From Campanula takesimana (taxonomy: Eukaryota; Streptophyta; Magnoliopsida; Asterales; Campanulaceae), in the NCBI GenBank assembly GCA_026119855.1, contig JAOWBW010000383.1, positions 1,736,001 to 1,800,000 on the forward strand: a DNA stretch of 64,000 nt. Direction: 5' to 3'. The notes under the pieces were generated by a model that was not told where the DNA came from, made no database searches, and saw only the letters and a program-made list of their open reading frames with translations. The translations under genes were made by a program, and so were the position numbers. Position 1 is the stretch's first letter; each line of letters starts with the position of its first letter. Below are positions 11,642-23,351 of the stretch, one piece after another.

Positions 11642-14600
11642 TGTCACGCCCTGAAAAAATAGGCTCCTAATTTATAATATATTTGGTTGTGAACGATGTT
11701 CACATGACATCACAACTTTTAAAACCGGTGACTAAAAAAAATTATTATATCATTTTTTTTCTAGTCTAATCATAATCATAATTAAGAGTCACACAACTCT
11801 TGTACCACCTTATAGAACTTCATCTATAAACTAGCGATTTACAAAATTTATCATATACCGAGACATACATATGATCTTACACAAACACTTGCGTAAAGTT
11901 TCCTTTTCAAGACAAAATATGTTAAAGATCTTAAAGAACTACCCAATTATTATCCCCTTCTATCCTCACTTGATGTATTTATCTTCTAGACTTTTCCTGT
12001 TTCAATATTGAAACAAATAAGAGTGAGTATAACTCAATAAGAAATCCTTACATCATATATTATGCGGAAGCATTTAAGTATAGAAAATTATACAACAATT
12101 TGTAAAAATGACAATCTACATATTGGATCGTAGAAATATGAAACTCATATATAATAAATAATACCACCAGTGTAATCACATCCACTTCCTCATTTCCAAT
12201 TTCTTATTAACACAAAAACACAACCCGTTCCTCTTTTCGGACAAATTTATATATATATAACTCGACTTTTACCAATATACCATCATATCCATATATAGTG
12301 AATCCCACATTGGATTCCTGTTCGGTATTCATTTCATATACATATAGTGAATCCCACATCGGATTCGTGTTCGGTATTTATACTCGTATCCATATGGTGA
12401 ATCCCACATTGGATTCGTGTTTGGAATTCATATTCGTACGTGTATAATATCTCCCGATGTTGCTAGGAGTATAACTCGTATGATGGTGTAGGTTCCATCA
12501 TTTTACATAATATATAGTGAATCCTACATTGGATTCAGGTTCGGTATTTATTCCATAATATATAGTGAATCCCACATTGGATTCATGTTCGACATTTATT
12601 CTATTACTTTAGACCACCACAATCCATACTTGTATTCTCATCACATACTCATACCACCACAATCCATACTTGTATTCTCATCACATACTCATACATAAGG
12701 TATACTTCCCTATCACATTTTGACTAAATACAACATAACTAACCTTGTAATACGTACTCATAATAGCATAAATATCTTGAAGAATCATTATTCACAGCAT
12801 ATCATCATTTAGATGATATTTTCCTAACCATAAATAGTATGTATGCTAATCCATCCATGTAAGTCTTCAAGTCATGCACCATCAATCACTATGAATTCAT
12901 GGAACATATTAACATAATATAATTCACATTGATATTTCACCCAATTCCTACTATTGTCTCCTACAAAGTAAAAACATACCATTTCGAGTGGATACTCATA
13001 GTATCCAGAAAAAAAAAAAAAAACCATTAATATCCTTTCTGCATGATGCTTTCATAAAACTCAAGCTAAAAGGTAAACTAATCACTTTATGTATCTTTTT
13101 GAGTAAGAACTCTCCTTGCTCATTACGTATCAAACTATCTTGATTACTTTTCAAGATGTGACTAACACTTGAAGGTTTTCACATAAAGGTTACAACTAAA
13201 ATCATTTCACCATTTCAATCTAAGCTTCACATACTTGCAATCATTATATGATTATTTCATATATACATGGAAATGTACAATGAATGGAGAAGAGACAAGA
13301 TCTCTTACCTTAAACGCTTAATTCCAATTCCTTAAGACTTTCAAACTCTTTAATCACTTTTTAGTAGCCAAACACCCACCAAGAACATTATCTATACATA
13401 GAGAACACGCAAGGAAGTTTAGGTCAAGAACAACACAAAGTCAATCAGATTAGCATCTTAATTACTACACAAACTCAACCACCACATCCATGAGACAGAA
13501 AATATGGAAACAATTAGTATATATTCAGATTCTGAAACTATGTCCATTAGAAAGGTCTCTGAAAAATAGTTAATTTAGACCCAAGAATCACCCGATTCAG
13601 AGTTCGGGTGAATTAATTACGAATTAATTAAAATTCAATCCATTTTACAATTCCATCACCACATAGACTGTTGAAGAACCTGAATTTATGGGATAAATAC
13701 ACAAGCAATCTGTTTGCTAAAATAAGTCCATTAGAAAGCTCCTGAAAAATCATCCGAAATAGACTCAAGAATCACTGCGTTTGGATTAAAAATGAGCAAG
13801 TTATGATCAATTCAAAATCAACAAGTTTTCTTGTTAATACAAGGACTAAACTGAAATTTTCATAAACCCAGGGATTAAATTGTAAACTCGAAAATCAGTC
13901 TTCTTCATCTAAAAACCCATAAAAATCTAGATTTTATCAAGGCATATGTACTGCATCAATACCACTATTACTCCATTTAAGTTTATGATGTTTCATTCTT
14001 CAATTTCTCATATGACAAAAGTCACAAAACCTATTAATCAAAATTACACCATAGATTCATAAACACACACATGGATATGCAGTCATGTTTTAATTTCTTA
14101 AAAGTAACCCCATCAATTACTTGAATTATCCATATTCTATATCTTCTGCACAATTTGTTAGTATACTCCCTCCGTTGTAGATATTAATCCTTAACTCAAT
14201 TACCCAAGCCACTACCACCCTCATGTATAAAAAAATGTGCATGTAAACCCTAATAAACTGGTACCAATTTGAACTAAATCTAAATTTTCAGTCCATAGTA
14301 CAAAGGCATGGAAACAAAAGCAAGGTTTTAAACTAGTCAAACTATGGCAATTGAAATCTTCACAATTTAAAACACAACTAATTAAACATTCAATTCATGA
14401 TGCAGAAATAATATTTACCAATTTACTCATTTACCCATAGTCATCTAATCTAACCCCAAAGATACCCTTTAAATCAAAGTACATTCCTACCCTTCATTTT
14501 AATTATAACATGAAGCTTACTATTTAAGATGTACTAGTAAATATTAAATTCATTTTATTAAATAATAATCTAAAATATTTATTATTTGTTTCCCTTTCCC

Positions 14601-14749
14601 TTTCCCTTTCCCTTTCATATACTTCAACAAAACACACTTGTGTGAGACGGTCTCACACATGACTTCCTCTTAGACTTAAATAAGTAACCAACACAATTAC
14701 AGTATAATTTTATTTTGCAATTACAGTGACATAATGTTGGGGTCTTACA
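11642..14749 (-). mobile_element. Solo LTR of a large-LTR Gypsy family (3.1 kb)
   Basis: Read on the minus strand it begins TGTAAGACCCCAACATTATG at 14749 and ends CAGGGCGTGACA at 11642. The 5-bp duplication TTGAT flanks it at 11637-11641 and 14750-14754. There is no primer site, internal region or second LTR, so it is a solo LTR left by LTR-LTR recombination. It contains five roughly 60-bp repeats built on GTGAATCCCACATTGGATTC (about 12290-12600) and a 41-bp unit in tandem at 12612-12693. It is probably a Tekay/Del-type family, judged only by the long LTR and end sequences. Confidence 0.85.
12290..12693. repeat. Tandem repeats inside the solo LTR
   Basis: Five copies of a unit containing GTGAATCCCACATTGGATTC followed by GTTCGGTATT occur between about 12290 and 12600, interrupted once by a different segment. 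Directly after come two essentially perfect copies of a 41-bp unit starting ACCACCACAATCCATACTTG. Confidence 0.75.
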
Positions 14750-14754
14750 TTGAT

Positions 14755-15193
14755 TTTGAAGAAGAATGGGGGTGGGGCTACGGGAATCAAGGTCTGGGTA
14801 GGTTTTGCATTTTTTTTCTTTTTTCCTTTTCTTTTTCCTTTTCTCAATTTCCTTTACGAAGAAATTGCTCGGATAAGTTGACGAAAGTCAATTAATTTAC
14901 AAAGAAATCACCAAACACTTGAGACAACTTTAATAGTTTTAATTTTTGATTTATTTGTGATTTTGAATTATTATTGCTTTAATTAATTATTAAGATTAAA
15001 ATAAAAAAATCAACTTAATTTTATTCTAAATTTTGAATTTTGAAATTATTAAAATTAGAATAACATTTAAAAATAGTTTATTATGACTGGGTCCTCAAAC
15101 AAGTGAAATTTCTACCGTAATTGACATTATCCGTGTGACTTTTGACAGTCGTCGACTTGGTCAACTTGGTATATTCTTTGGTATTGAAACCCA
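14755..15193. other. Unannotated flank between solo LTR and Tourist MITE
   Basis: The first part continues the sequence broken by the solo LTR at 11641 (a GAAGAATGGGGGTGGGG stretch, then pyrimidine-rich tracts). The remainder is AT-rich. I see no gene. Confidence 0.5.
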
Positions 15194-15196
15194 TTA

Positions 15197-15722
15197 GGGC
15201 ATCTCCAATTGACACTATATTTCACACTATAACACTAAAGTGCCAATTATTCATCCTTCCAATGGACACTATATTTTACACCAAATTTAGTGTAAATGAA
15301 TAGTGTTACACCAAATTTGGTGTAACACTATTCATTTACACCTAATTTGGTGTAATAGTTTCACTTGTCACATTTAATCCCTCTAAATTTTAAAAACTCA
15401 AACATTGTAAATTATGTTAATTAACTTATATGTTAATAAATTATGTAATATATTTTACTTAATTATAAAAGTACAATGCATAAAAATAATTATAAAAACA
15501 TAATATTATATCATCTCAATTAAAAGAGAGGGGTTTATATGTAAAATCATAGACTTCAAGTATTGTTTGTGTAACAATGAGTGTTAGTGGAAAAATGAGG
15601 TTAATAGAGAATATTCATTTTTAGTGTGAAAAATAGTGTGATACATTGGAGAAGATTTTTATTTAGTGTAACATTTAGTGTAAAACTTACACCAAATTTA
15701 GTGTTCTCCATTGGAGATGCTC
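15197..15722. mobile_element. Tourist (PIF/Harbinger-type) MITE
   Basis: The 526-bp element opens GGGCATCTCCAATTG and closes with the inverse CATTGGAGATGCTC. TTA flanks it on both sides (15194-15196 and 15723-15725), the hallmark duplication of PIF/Harbinger elements. Internal repeats of TTTAGTGTAA/TTACACTAAA-like motifs extend the hairpin. No coding sequence. Confidence 0.85.
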
Positions 15723-15765
15723 TTAAAACACTTTTCTGATTCTCAGTCAGGCATGATATGCTTCT

Positions 15766-15912
15766 GATCCGCTTCGTAAATTCAAGATGGATAGCTGTAA
15801 ACCCACTACTGCTCCATTGATACCGGGGTCTCATCTCTTTATGCATGATGGTGACCTTCTATCTGATGTCACTACACATCGTAATATGGTGGGGGCGGAC
15901 TTTTGTGTTTAA
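15766..15912 (+). pseudogene. Copia reverse transcriptase fragment
   Basis: A 48-codon open stretch encodes FKMDSCKPTTAPL, then PGSHLFMHDGDLLSD and NMVGA, then stops at TAA. This is the segment following the palm in Copia RTs, where the mid-protein change-of-isoacceptor motif M-(D/N)-C-K-P-x-x-T-P and D-x-x-x-Y/H-R-x-x-V-G-A are typical. It appears to be a fragment of a Copia lineage different from the decayed body that follows. Confidence 0.7.
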
Positions 15913-15949
15913 ATAGTTAACTAACTTAGAGTTAATCCATGAGAAGGAT

Positions 15950-17054
15950 TGATGTTAATCCATAAAATTCCAATAGAATATTCAAGTTGCAGAAATTTAT
16001 GAGAAGGATTGATGTTATTTAGAGTGAAATTTTTATTTTGATGTAATATTCCAAGATTTTGAATTCATCAAAGATGAAATTTGTGATTACAATAAATTTA
16101 GTGGGAGTGTAACATAATTACTGGTCTAATATATGTGGTTGACATATAATTCATTTTGAAAAAGCTTCACAATGAAAGACTTGGTCTAAGCCGCCTATAT
16201 ATTTGGATGATAGATTTAAAGAGATAAATCTAAAATGATGTTTGGTTGAAGTCAAGGTACTAACTTAGACAAAATAGTGAAATGTTCACTATGCAAGACT
16301 CTTAGAGAGGTTACTTGCAAATGTCTAATGGGATTACTCTTGACAAGATTTAGTCTTATTGGAAGACTAATGAGGAAGAGTGTATGATTAGGATTCCATA
16401 TGCTTTAGCAATTGGATCTATCATGTAAGCCATGTTAATGTACTAAGACCGGATGTCTCATATACTTGGAGTATGATGAGATGATACCAATCGAATCATA
16501 GTGAAAGTCACTAAATAAGAAACATCCTTATGTCCTTGTGAAGAACTAAAAGGATGCATTCTTAATCTTTTATGAATATAAGATGATCTTGTAATGGTTA
16601 CATAGATGCATTCTTATAAACCACAAAGATAAATATCGCAGTATAAATACATGTTTATGTTTAATAATGGTGTTAGAAGAGTTCTAGATACACCATCACT
16701 ATTTTACAAAAGGTTGAGTATCTAGTGGTATGAGATACAACTAGAAAAGGTTTGGATCAAGATAATAATTAGTAAACTAGAAATTGTTTCTAGTGTCACT
16801 AATTTAATGGATCTTAATTGTGACAATAATCGTTATTGCATAAGTCAATGGACTAATATCTTATCTAAACATATACTCGAATGTTTCTATCTTATTTGAG
16901 AAATCGTCAAAGATGGGAGATGTCAAAATATGCAAAATATGATGATAACAAGGATAATCATCTTACATAAGCTCGCTTGCAATAATGATGGAGATCATAA
17001 CTAGCTCAATGGGTATTGGATATACGTTGATTGTGCCTAGTGCAAGTGGGAGAT
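15950..17054 (+). pseudogene. Decayed 3' half of Copia pol (RT C-terminus and RNase H) plus polypurine tract
   Basis: No long frame survives, but short segments in changing frames fall in the right order for a Copia pol: FEFIKDE, a degenerate YVDDI-like stretch near 16125, MKDL then AAYIFG, IPYALAIGSIM near 16400 followed by a CTRPD-like segment, a GYIDA motif of RNase H near 16600, and a DVKICK-like tail near 16920. The purine tract AAGTGGGAGAT (17044-17054) leads directly into an LTR. The motif set suggests an Angela/Tork-type element. Stops and frameshifts throughout indicate great age compared with its neighbours. Confidence 0.7.
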
Positions 17055-17454
17055 TGTTGGATATTATGCCCTAGGCCCTTAAGAAAGGAATATGTGTTAC
17101 ATCATAACTTCATTGTTATAGAGATAACAAACCCGATTATTATATTTTTTGCATGTTTATTATAATAATCATTGTCCCTAGCACTTATGAAGAGATAGCA
17201 TGAGTTTAATGGATAATCATATGATGATTATGGTGCATAAGATGCGGATTAAACTTATGTGTATTTGTTGGAGAACAAGGTACTGGATAGACCCGTTATG
17301 AGATTTATGTCATGGTCAAATGTCATAAATTAGATCTCATAATAGCCATACCATTTGAATCCTTAGACCTGAGATTATCATGGTTTTCCACATGATGAAC
17401 ATTATGTTTGACGTACTCAAACGCTACCCTTAACCAGGTAGTTATAAAGGCTAC

Positions 17455-19137
17455 TGTTGGTCCCAAAGGGGAAACAAGGGTATGAAAAATGCTAGAGGGG
17501 GGGGGGATGAATAGCGTTTTAAAATTCTTTTCAAACCCTTTTGCAATTCAATGGCAAATGCGCACAACTCTTATTTTGGCTAAGTATAGCGCGCAGCAAG
17601 AGTGTGAAATGCACATCGGAAATTTAAAGCAGCTCTGCGCAGGGTATACTGCGCAGAGATAAAAACACACGCGCTAAGTTTTGGCTTAAAGAGTTGGATA
17701 AAATGTTCTAAGGCAATAGGCAATAACAAGCACAGCAGCAATAATAGCAATCTGATAAGATCAAACAAAGCAGTTATTCAGAAATAATTAAGCAGGAAAT
17801 AAACAGCGAGAATAAAGAACAAGCTATTTGGAGAGGTTCGATCAATGAAAGATCTACGTCCTCTACCAAGATGGTTAGTCTTGGATTTTCTAACGGAGAT
17901 CTTATTATATGAGAGAGTTACAAGATACAACAATGAAAAACAAACTATCTCAAAGATCTATAATCTATGAAGAACAAATCCTAGACTAAACCGGCGTATC
18001 TCAAGAAGTAAGATCTAAATGATCGAAGCTTCAAGAGGTGTGTGTGTGTTCAGAAATTCTGGGCTCTATGAATCTATGAGATGAAGAGCACGAAGAATTA
18101 TGGTGATTTAAGGCTGAGGATCTGGGCAGGAGTTTGAAGGTATGAAGGTTTGATGGTTGATCTTGAATCTGTGAATAGTAAGCAGTAATCTTCAGAACTT
18201 CAAGGATATTAGAAAGCACAAACTCTAGCAACTTGGAAATGAAGATGAGCAGGCTATTTATATTTATAGCAGAGAGCTTAGAACTAGCCGTTGGTGCTCT
18301 GAGCAAGGACGATGAGCTGTCACAATATGATTGGTGAGCAGATGTCCTTTATAGCCGTTGGGGCTCTGATCAAGGTGATGACCCGGCACAATATGATTGG
18401 TGCGCAGGTGATATAGAGCCGTTGGAGACTGAGCATGAAGACCAAATTCAAAAGCTTCTTCTAGAAGGTTGGCAGCTGTCTTCATTTGAAATATTTCTCT
18501 TGAGCGCGTCTCCACCGTTGGATCTGCTGAGTGTGCTTGCTTTGTCGTTTCTGCACACCTCAGCACTTTAATAAGCGTGCATTTTCTAAACTCTTTCCAA
18601 GTTATGTAATCTGAATGTATCGAAAACTGAGCAAGGATGCATGCTGCACAGAGGAGACCTGCGCAGTGATGTCCTGCGCAGGGAAGTCCTGCGCAGAGAC
18701 CACATTCTTGCTTAGATCTTCATTCCTTTTCGCTCCAAGCTTCAAGAATATGAGGTTGTTGAAAGATAAGCATAAGGACCAAGCTAATCTGCTCTGTTCA
18801 TAGAAGTCATGCGTATAGAGAATGAGCAAGTGATGCTATGCGCGCGGAGAATAAGCAGGTAATGCTATGCGCACGGAGAATGAGCAGGTAATGCTCTGCG
18901 CATGAAATGTGCTGCGCACGAAATGTCCTGCGCATTTATACTTGGTCTTCAGTAAATGAAACCTCAATTCCAAGCAAGCCCTAACCGCTAATCCTATTCT
19001 ATAAAATTGGACTTAGCTAAAAATAAAAGTTATAAAACTTCTTACATAGGATCCTAAAGTCCATAAAATATACTTAGGTGATAGTATCAATCAATTCTAA
19101 CATAATTGGGAGGGTTAAGAAATAAGCTTACCCAACA
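17455..19137 (-). repeat. 3' LTR of the Sirevirus
   Basis: Read on the minus strand the 1683-bp LTR runs from TGTTGGGTAAGC to GGGACCAACA. A TATA-like box (TATAAATATAAATAGCC, minus strand) lies near 18245-18262. Palindromic TGCGCA motifs are dense: a 15-bp-period array at about 18646-18692, more copies at about 18840-18935, and an inverted pair (CTCTGCGCAG / CTGCGCAGAG) at about 17640-17665. The G-run at 17499-17507 is shorter than in the 5' LTR. Confidence 0.9.
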
Positions 19138-20052
19138 ATCTCCCCTAAATGATTGATGCCATTACCTACTATAACAAAGGCAATTCATTGTACTTGATAA
19201 TAACATGTCCATTAAAAAATGAAAATGGTAAATCATGCCTCAAGTCAATGCACACACTAGTCAGTGCTATAGATTTCTAGTCTATCCAAAAGATTAAAAC
19301 TTACAATATGGGAAAGACAGAAATATCATTCAGTGCATACAGATAATATGAGTTTAGGATTGGTATGCGTTTAAACTGAATGTTTAAAACATCATGCACA
19401 GAAAATATGAGCAGTTGAGTATATGCGCATGAAGTTTGAAATAATGCGTTCATTGTTCCACAAACAAAAAGTTTGAATTGAACAAGGTTTTGGGAAAAGC
19501 AATGATGCATTATAAGTTTAGAGTTCACCTTTGAGAGAGCTCTGCGCACTTCATATTGTAGCTTCCCAAATTGCTTTGCGCAGAACTTCAATTCTTTGAA
19601 GCGGGAGCATCAAATCGGAAGTTTTTGCCTTTGATATATTACTCTCCCCCTTAATCTCTCCCCCTTAATGCCTTTGTTCTCTCCCTATTTGCCTTTGTTA
19701 GATAACTCTCCCCCTTAATGGCACAATCAATGTCTTATAGCATACTGGCCTGCGAATCGAGCCTAGCATCCTACACATCCAGTTGCTCTTGAATCTTTGC
19801 CTGCACAGTGACCACTTGAGGGATCTAAGGGAGCAGACACCGGAAGAATGATATACTGAGGTCCACGGGGTATGCGCGTGAGATTCATGCGCAGCAATAT
19901 AATGTGCAGAGTTTCTTTGAAAACTCATAAATATTTTGCCTTGTGCGCAACATCTTGTGCGCTTCATATGCGCAGGCGCATGAGGCATTGCCTATCTTAG
20001 AGAATTATCAAGTAAACAAAAGATCATTAGTATTGACAAATCATATGGACAA
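19138..20052 (-). other. Sirevirus 3' non-coding tail with repeated polypurine tracts
   Basis: Between the pol stop and the 3' LTR there is no convincing ORF, and so no env-like gene. On the minus strand there are several TTAAGGGGGAGAG purine tracts at about 19640-19720, besides the terminal tract AGGGGAGAT next to the LTR (from 19138). Multiple polypurine copies upstream of the 3' LTR are a reported Sirevirus feature. Confidence 0.7.
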
Positions 20053-20540
20053 TTAGCTAAGTTCAAGCATACCCATTTCTCCTCTTAGATAAGCAAATCT
20101 CTTGGAATCAAGAGCCTTTGTCAAAATATCAGCAATTTGATAGTCCGTGCCCACGTGTTTTAAATGAATGTTTCCCTTTTCCACGTGGTCTTTGAGGAAA
20201 TGATATTTGATGTCGATGTGCTTTGTCTTTGAATGCATGACAGGATTGTTGGAGACTGCTATGGTGGACATGTTATCGCAAAAGATTGGGCAATTTTCTT
20301 CATGAATCCCATAATCCACTAATTGTTGCTTCATCCAAAGGATTTGGCAGCAGCAGCTCCCAGCAGCAATATATTCAGCTTCGGTAGTGGAGATGGACAC
20401 AGCAGCTTGCTTCTTGCTTGCCCACGCAACAAGTCGATTTCCAAGGAAATGACAAGTTCCACTTGTCTCTTCCTGTCAATTGTGCATGCTGCGTAATCTG
20501 CATCTGAATAACCTAGCAAATTGAAATTTGAATCTTTGGT
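20053..20540 (-). pseudogene. Sirevirus RNase H remnant
   Basis: Continues the RT frame after a stop. GYSDADYAACTIDRKR (near 20500) begins the RNase H domain. A frameshift follows near 20450, after which the correct frame carries STTEAEYIAAGSCC, CDNMSTIAVSNNP and SKTKHIDIKYHF and ends EMGMLELS with a stop at 20053-20055. The order matches Copia RNase H, including the TEAEY and DN motifs. Coding capacity is destroyed by the upstream stop and the shift. Confidence 0.85.
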
Positions 20541-21977
20541 TTACCAAAGTCCAAGGTTAACAGTTCCAGAAAGATAACGAATAATGCGTTTAACAGCAGT
20601 TAAGTGCGCTTCTCTAGGGTCCGCTTGATAGCGCGCACAGACACAAACACTAAACATAATATCTGGCCTACTTGCAGTAAGATAAAGTAGAGAGCCAATC
20701 ATACCTCGATATAAAGTTTGATCAACTTTCTTACCTTTCAAGTCTTTATCAAGTTTGTTGCCCGTGGCCATTGGAGTGTCGTATGCTTTATCATTCTCAA
20801 GTCCAAATTTCTTGATTAAGTCCCTTGTGTACTTGGCTTGATTTATGAAGATGCCATCATTCAATTGCTTGATTTGAAGTCCGAGGAAGAATGTGAGTTC
20901 TCCCATCATACTCATCTCAAACTTGCTTTTCATGAGCTTTTCAAAGCGCTTACAAAGTAACTCATTAGTAGAACCAAATATAATATCATTGACATAAATT
21001 TGAACAAGTAAAGAATGATCATTATACTTAGCAATAAAAAGAGTTGTATCGATTTTACCGCGCTTGAAGCCTTTCTCTAGTAGGAATTTGGATAGCGTAT
21101 CGTACCATGCTCTTGGAGCTTGCTTAAGTCCATACAAAGCTTTTTGAAGCTTGAAGACATGATTTGGAAATCTACTATCTTCAAATCCAGGAGGTTGAGC
21201 TACGAAGGCCGTCTCTTGGAGTAGACCGTTGAGAAATGCGCTCTTCACATCCATTTGATAAATCTTGAATTTCTTGTGAGAGGCATAAGCTAAGAAAATC
21301 CTGATAGCTTCTAGTCTTGCCACAGGCGCAAAAGTTTCATCATAGTCGATTCCTTCTTCTTGCCTATAGCCTTGCGCAACCAACCTAGCTTTGTTCCTGG
21401 TGATGCTTCCATTCTCATCCATCTTGTTTCTGAATACCCATTTTGTACCAATAACGCCTTGATCATGAGGTCTGGGTACTAAGGTCCAAACCTTGCAGCG
21501 CTCAAATTGGTTAAGCTCTTCTTCCATAGCAGTAACCCAGCTTGAATCTTGGAGCGCTTCATCAATCTTCTTTGGTTCGATTTGAGAGATAAAGGAGTGA
21601 TATTCATCATCAAAGTTTGATGCTCTCCTAGTACGAACCCCTACATTGAGATCACCAATGATGTTTGAAGTTGGATGATCTCTAACTTCACGAACCTCGG
21701 GAGGTAAGTTAGGTTGAGTAGTAGGAATACGAAGATCTTCAATGGGTACTTTATTTGTTCCAGCATCAAGGTCATCGAATGTGATTTGCTGAAGCGGAGA
21801 AACATTATGCGTAGGAGGAGGTGTTTGCGCATCAGGAGTTGCCACTTCTGGCGCAGCATCGGGTGTATGCGCATGCGATGGACTTGCTTGATTCTGATTT
21901 TGATAATTATTTTGCGCAGGTGTAGTTTGAGGCTGCGTACCTGTCTCATCATTCTCAACAGAATCATTTGGAGCCAA
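20541..21977 (-). pseudogene. Sirevirus reverse transcriptase remnant with altered active site
   Basis: A 478-codon frame begins with a P/T/Q-rich linker (about residues 1-150), then RT proper: [45 protein letters not shown]. The catalytic box reads YVND (codon at 20988-20990) in place of YVDD, so one metal-binding aspartate is gone. [16 protein letters not shown] supports the SIRE/Maximus lineage. The frame ends at GLW followed by TAA, apparently a point mutation in the usual LWY context, separating RNase H. Frame continuity with the integrase frame to the right is lost near 22035. Confidence 0.9.
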
Positions 21978-22033
21978 ATGTGGCTCAAGGAGAGAATGCT
22001 CATCAAAAGTAACATGTACAGATTCTACAATTA

Positions 22034-23314
22034 CTAGAGTAGTTCATTAAAAACACGAAAAGCTTTAGAATGTTTGGCATACCCAACGAAAATACCTTCA
22101 TCTGCTTTGGCGTCGAATTTACCTCTATGATCTTTACCATTGTAGAGGATATAGCATTTGCAGCCAAAAATCTTGAAGAAAGCAATGTTGGGCGCTCTTC
22201 CTCTCCATAGCTCATATGGAGTCTTGTTGTAGGCTTTGTTGATGAGGGATCTATTCTGACTAAAGCAAGCAGTGTTGATAGCTTCTCCCCAGAAATACTT
22301 TGGAAGCTTAGCTTCAGCTATCATTGTTTTTCCAGCCTCAATCAACGTGCGATTCTTTCTTTCCACAACGCCATTTTGTTTAGGAACTCCAGCAGCAGAG
22401 AAATTGTGATCAATTCCATGGTCATCGCAGTATTGAGCAACACCGTTATTCTTGAATTCAGTTCCATTGTCTGATCTAACGCTTACGATGTCGTCTTCCT
22501 TTTGAGTTTGGAGCTTTAGAAATAGTGCAGTCAAGATATCATAGCAGTCATCTTTGGATATCATCATTTCGACCCATGTATATCTTGAGTAGTCATCCAC
22601 CACAACTAAAGTATACTTGTTTCCTCCAATGCTCGCGGTGGTGACAGGTCCAAACAAGTCCATGTGAAGCAGTTGTAAACATTTGGAAGTTGAGGAGGCA
22701 ATCTTGCTGGAGAAAGACTGCTTAGGTTGTTTACCGAGCTGGCATGCTGCGCATTTTCTGTCATGATGGTCAGCTACTTTGGGAAGTCCTTTGACAAGAT
22801 TTTCCCTTCCTAGCTTAGCCAAATACTTGAAGTTCAAATGACTTAAGCGCTTATGCCATAGCCAGCTGCTTTCACTTATATTCTTTGGTACAAAACAGAG
22901 ATTAGTGATAGAATCTATAGCAGTAAGATCAATAATGTAAACATTAGTCTTACGAGTCCCTGTGAGCAAAGTTAGTCCGGATATGCCATCTTTGATATAG
23001 CAGTGCATTGCAGTGAAGTGACATTCCAAACCTTTATCGTAGAATTGTGATATGGAGAGCAGGTTGTGCTTGAGTCCTTCTACGAGCACAACTTTCTCAA
23101 TGCATACTTTATCTTTTCTGATTCTTCCATATCCAACTATGTGCCCTTTGTTGTTATCTCCAAAAGTTACAGAGGGACCTCTTCCTTCATGCACATCTTC
23201 AAGAGCGGTGACATCTCCAGTCATGTGTCTAGAGCATCCACTGTCGAGGTACCATATATGCGCTTTAGTTTGTGAAAAGTGCGCAGTGAAGCAGGAGACC
23301 TGAAAGATAGACAT
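22034..23314 (-). pseudogene. Sirevirus protease and integrase remnant
   Basis: The 426-codon frame encodes the Copia protease active-site segment (WYLDSGCSRHMTG, residues about 22-34), the pre-integrase zinc finger region (LWHKRLSHLN and CAACQLGKQ) and the integrase core with acidic residues in MDLFGP, SDNGTEF and QNGVVERKNRT. Its C-terminal part (FKIFGCKCYIL to GIFVGYAKHSKAFRVFN) precedes a frameshift near 22040, where the frame stops. The preceding junction with gag at about 23320-23352 also contains stops and shifts. Confidence 0.9.
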
Positions 23315-23351
23315 TAAAAACGCAGGTCCCCTTTATTCTTGGGTCCTAGAG

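Noticed and set aside
11313..11662. Two overlapping frames of 76-89 codons
   Set aside because: They translate degenerate tandem repeats and end at the edge of a solo LTR.
12290..12693. Regular repeats as a CRISPR array
   Set aside because: Repeats are long, degenerate and inside a plant LTR; there are no unique spacers and no cas genes.
19301..19988. Short frames between Sirevirus pol and 3' LTR as an env-like gene
   Set aside because: They are under 100 codons, in different frames, and show no signal peptide or membrane pattern.
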